Origin: Aureliella sp031412515 | GTDB lineage: Bacteria > Planctomycetota > Planctomycetia > Pirellulales > Pirellulaceae | DNA: 64,000 bases | Reading direction: 5' to 3' | Assembly (NCBI GenBank): GCA_031412515.1 | Contig: JANODD010000244.1 | Coordinates: forward strand, 5,493-69,492 | Shown here: positions 61,459-64,000 of the stretch, in pieces | Position numbering within the stretch: position 1 is the stretch's first letter | How the letters are laid out: every line of letters begins with the position of its first letter | The notes under the pieces: model-generated | Databases searched by the model: none | What the model saw: the letters and a program-made list of their open reading frames with translations, nothing else | What the model was told of the DNA's origin: nothing | Made by a program: the position numbers and the translations under genes

Positions 61459-62175
61459 CTATGCCAAAATCTTGTGAATGACATTGCCGCCGACGTCGGT
61501 TAAGCGAAAGTCTCTCCCCTGGTAACGGTAGGTCAGTTTTTTATGATCCAGACCGAACAAATGAAGCAGCGTGGCGTGGAAATCACTGACATGGACGGGA
61601 TCGGCGATAGGATTCCAACCCAGATCGTCGGTCTGTCCTAAAACAAAGCCGGGCTTAATACCGCCACCTGCCATCCAAGTGGTGAAGGCGGTTGGATGAT
61701 GATCGCGGCCGCTAGTATCGACCTCATGCATACGATTATCGCCTACAGGTGTGCGTCCGAATTCGCCGGCCCATACCACCAGCGTAGAGTCCAGCAAACC
61801 GCGTTGCTTTAGATCATCAAGCAGTGCCGCGATAGGCTGGTCGACAATTCTGCACAAGCGTTTGTATTTACTAACCAAATCGACGTGAGCGTCCCAATCA
61901 CCGAAATACACATTAACGAAGCGCACTCCTCGCTCGACCAGGCGGCGCGCGAGCAGGCAATTGTTTCCAAAGTCCCGTTCCTCAGCATCGGTTCGATCGA
62001 TTCCATACGCGCGATGCGTGGCATCCGTCTCGCGAGAAAGTTCACATAGCTCAGGCGCGGCGGTTTGCATTCGAAATGCCAGTTCATAATTCGCAACACG
62101 AGCGCCGATCTCAGCATCCCCAGTTTCAATTTGGCGGATTCGGTTAAGCTGCAACAGCGACTCTAACCCAAGGCG
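61459..62175 (-). pseudogene. DUF1501 C-terminal fragment
   Basis: The translated frame (from about 62175; first start-like TTG at 62154) covers only the second half of a DUF1501 protein: NYELAFRMQTAAPELCELSRE, VNVYFGDWDAHVDLVSKY, LDSTLVVWAGEFGRTPV and SGRDHHPTAFTTWMAGGG. The first half, including the Tat signal, is absent, and the sequence upstream has no DUF1501 similarity. Normal length is about 430-480 residues; about 235 remain. I call it a truncated pseudogene, although a leaderless product cannot be excluded. A family G element lies 270 bp upstream. Confidence 0.65.
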
Positions 62176-62447
62176 ATCGTAACCAACGCACCCAAGACAC
62201 CAAACTTCACCAAATGTGAATGAGCAAGTTTAAGCGGCATAGAGAGAATCACGCGAATGGGGCTGCAGCAGACTGTTTTGGGACCATTCAGTTGAACTAT
62301 CATGAAATAGCTCTGTAGATGAAAGGCCCATTCGTCGCAGCAACCCGACACAAACGCACCGCGACTATGCATGAATATTTAGTTCACGATGAGCTTGCGA
62401 TCGCAAACCGTATCGTCCTAGCATTTATGCTCGCGTTTTTGCTTTGA

Positions 62448-62513
62448 CTAATGCTTCATCCAACTTTAATTTTGGGATTCGCTGGATCAGCGCATTTGCT
62501 TGCGTGATTCGGG
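62448..62513. repeat. Family G repeat abutting the SUMF1-type gene
   Basis: TGCTTCATCCAACTTTAAT (62452-62470) and the following blocks ATCAGCGCA and GCTTGCGTGATTCGGG match 21541-21605 (complement) over about 65 bp. It ends one base before the stop codon of the SUMF1-type gene. The 62155-62514 gap otherwise holds only the fragment's upstream junk sequence. Confidence 0.65.
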
Positions 62514-62514
62514 A

Positions 62515-63999
62515 TCACCGAGTTGGGAAGTTCGTCAGAGTTCGGGCCACGCGAAAGCCGGTATTGCCATCGTGGTACGAGGGAGAAAAAGAGGCGTATT
62601 CCGATGCACGAACTTCCCACGGATGATCCCAGAGGGAACTCCCCCGCAGCAGTCGGAGCAAGTGCGATCGTTTGCGTGCAGCTATCGCCCCCGCCTGCTC
62701 GATATCAAACTTGCGAAATCGCGAACCGGGGGAGGCTGTGTAGAATTCATCCATGCACCATTCCATCACGTTGCCAAACATGTCAAATAATCCAAGCTCA
62801 TTGGGCAGCAGAGTACCCGGCACCAGTAGAATCTTTTCGTGTGAGTTGTTGATGTACCAGACATAACGATCCATCAATTCGTCGGTATCGCCAAAGTAGC
62901 GGCGAGTCACCGTCCCTGCACGACACGCGTATTCCCACTCCGCTTCCGTGGGTAAGCGAAAACCACTTCGATGCAGATAATCTGGCGCCAACGACATGCC
63001 TTCCGCGTATTCACCAGCAGCATTCGGTAAAAAACACCATTGATCCTGATCGATGTTCTCTTGTTCGCTCAGCCAATTACAGTATGCCGCAGCGCGATAC
63101 CATGTCACTTGGCAGGCGGGATGTTGAAGCGTTGGACCCAGCGTCTTGTTCTGACTAATATGAAAATCCTTATCGAATTTTTGAAACTGCGAAAATTGCG
63201 TTTCGTGGGCTGCGATCTCGAAGGAACGCGGAATGTACTTTGGGTGGGGATGATCTTCACTCCACACCTCCCTGGATTGATCGACCGGATCAAGCGTTTC
63301 TCCGGCATCGCGATCTGGATCCCTCTTGTTCGCACCGGCGACGAAATCAATTGGGCCTTGCAGCGTGACCAAGCAGTGCCCGTTGGCTGTAGTTCTCCAG
63401 GCCACGTTGTTAACCACTTTCGCCTGCTGAGTTTTTGCGACGGTCTCGGCAATGGGCGGTCGATGATGTCGCCGCATCATCCACTCACAAGCAGCGTGGA
63501 CGCCCGGATCGGGATCGACCGTTGCGACTTGTTCCAATGACTCCCAATAGCTGTCGTTGCTATGGCGACGTAGGACATCGGTTGAATAATTTCCGAGAAT
63601 CTGAACGCATGCGCGCAATTGGCTACTCGGGTCATCGAACAACCATCGGTTCGGTACGGCGCTTTCGGCGTCCAAGTTTGCGTTCAGCGCTTCCAAATGT
63701 CGAGCACGCCCGCTCAACAGCGACTTCGTCTGCTGCAGAACGATGGAAGGATCGTGGATCGTACGCGGCAGCCATTCGATCAACAGTGAACGCATACTAG
63801 GGTCAGTTTGGTGACTGAGCAGCGGCCAAACGGAACGCCATTCCCCCAGTTGCGCCAGCCCGAGTCCGGCCACAGCTGCTCTGCGGCGCGCGAGATTCTG
63901 CTCGTCCCACGTACCGCCCGATACTTGGCTCTGCGCCGCCTGTCGCAGAGTTCCTCGCAGCTCTTCCGAGTCGGTCAGTTCGGAAATGAGAAGCGGCAA
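62515..63999 (-). CDS. SUMF1-fold (formylglycine-generating-enzyme-like) protein, 5' end outside window
   Basis: At least 494 residues are visible, and the gene continues past the window edge. The visible N-terminal half (about residues 1-210) is helical and HEAT-like (AGLGLAQLGEWRSVWPLL). Residues about 215-490 form a SUMF1/FGE-sulfatase fold: HPACQVTWYRAAAYCNWLSE, GFRLPTEAEWEYACRAGT, NELGLFDMFGNVMEWCMDEF and DGNTGFRVART. The active-site Cys pair expected after R-G-G-S in true formylglycine-generating enzymes is not present (LRGSSLWDHPWEVR), so it is probably a binding module. In planctomycetes such domains are often fused to protein kinases, which would lie upstream. Confidence 0.75.
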   Translation of the reverse strand: MPLLISELTDSEELRGTLRQAAQSQVSGGTWDEQNLARRRAAVAGLGLAQLGEWRSVWPLLSHQTDPSMRSLLIEWLPRTIHDPSIVLQQTKSLLSGRARHLEALNANLDAESAVPNRWLFDDPSSQLRACVQILGNYSTDVLRRHSNDSYWESLEQVATVDPDPGVHAACEWMMRRHHRPPIAETVAKTQQAKVVNNVAWRTTANGHCLVTLQGPIDFVAGANKRDPDRDAGETLDPVDQSREVWSEDHPHPKYIPRSFEIAAHETQFSQFQKFDKDFHISQNKTLGPTLQHPACQVTWYRAAAYCNWLSEQENIDQDQWCFLPNAAGEYAEGMSLAPDYLHRSGFRLPTEAEWEYACRAGTVTRRYFGDTDELMDRYVWYINNSHEKILLVPGTLLPNELGLFDMFGNVMEWCMDEFYTASPGSRFRKFDIEQAGAIAARKRSHLLRLLRGSSLWDHPWEVRASEYASFSPSYHDGNTGFRVARTLTNFPTR

Positions 64000-64000
64000 G

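Noticed and set aside
62515..63999. Active formylglycine-generating enzyme
   Set aside because: The Cys pair expected after the R-G-G-S-type motif is absent, so catalysis is unlikely.

Overview
The window looks like chromosomal DNA of a planctomycete, most likely of the Pirellulales. The evidence is gene content: paired DUF1501 and DUF1549/DUF1553 genes, several PQQ-type beta-propeller proteins, a DUF1080 plus glucose/sorbosone dehydrogenase fusion, a SUMF1-fold protein, a membrane protein starting NPYQPP, and intergenic regions full of short palindromic elements. Base composition is close to 50% GC by eye. I cannot name the genus. No rRNA, tRNA, integrase, transposase gene or CRISPR array was seen.

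Layout. 1-3.9 kb: small hypothetical genes, a hot-dog thioesterase and a broken DUF1801 gene. 3.9-20.9 kb (minus strand): a type II secretion/pseudopilus locus, gspE-F-G-H-I-J-K-L-M plus a BON-domain secreted protein, mostly joined by 4-bp stop/start overlaps. Upstream of gspE lies a 1883-residue exported protein made of about twenty secretin N-domain-like repeats with no secretin barrel. 21.8-33.9 kb: a Kelch-type propeller, a pqiA/pqiB-like pair, two PQQ-propeller proteins, a HELAH metallopeptidase and a secreted protein. 34.2-41.3 kb (minus): an ABC exporter, a lipoprotein, a DUF2752 protein and smc. 41.7-46.0 kb (minus): a FlgI-like/HEAT lipoprotein, a MazG-type pyrophosphohydrolase and the DUF1080-GSDH fusion. 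46.4-49.6 kb (plus): an ArsR/methyltransferase fusion regulator followed by ahcY (S-adenosylhomocysteine hydrolase). 50.3-56.3 kb (minus): a frameshifted membrane protein, a conserved hypothetical, and a two-gene sugar-activation set consisting of a GHMP-kinase/nucleotidyltransferase fusion and a second nucleotidyltransferase. 56.6-64 kb (minus): DUF1501, TPR-DUF1549-DUF1553, a DUF1501 fragment and a SUMF1-fold protein cut by the window edge.

The two strongest leads are these. First, the secretion locus has a giant N-domain-repeat protein where a GspD secretin would be expected. Second, the intergenic DNA holds at least ten families of short palindrome-capped elements. Two of them have clear paired copies: a 138-bp element at 23.0 and 46.1 kb, and a roughly 270-290-bp MITE-like element at 41.4 and 47.7 kb in opposite orientations. 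The sugar kinase/nucleotidyltransferase pair is a third lead. All functional calls come from reading the sequence by eye, with no database search.
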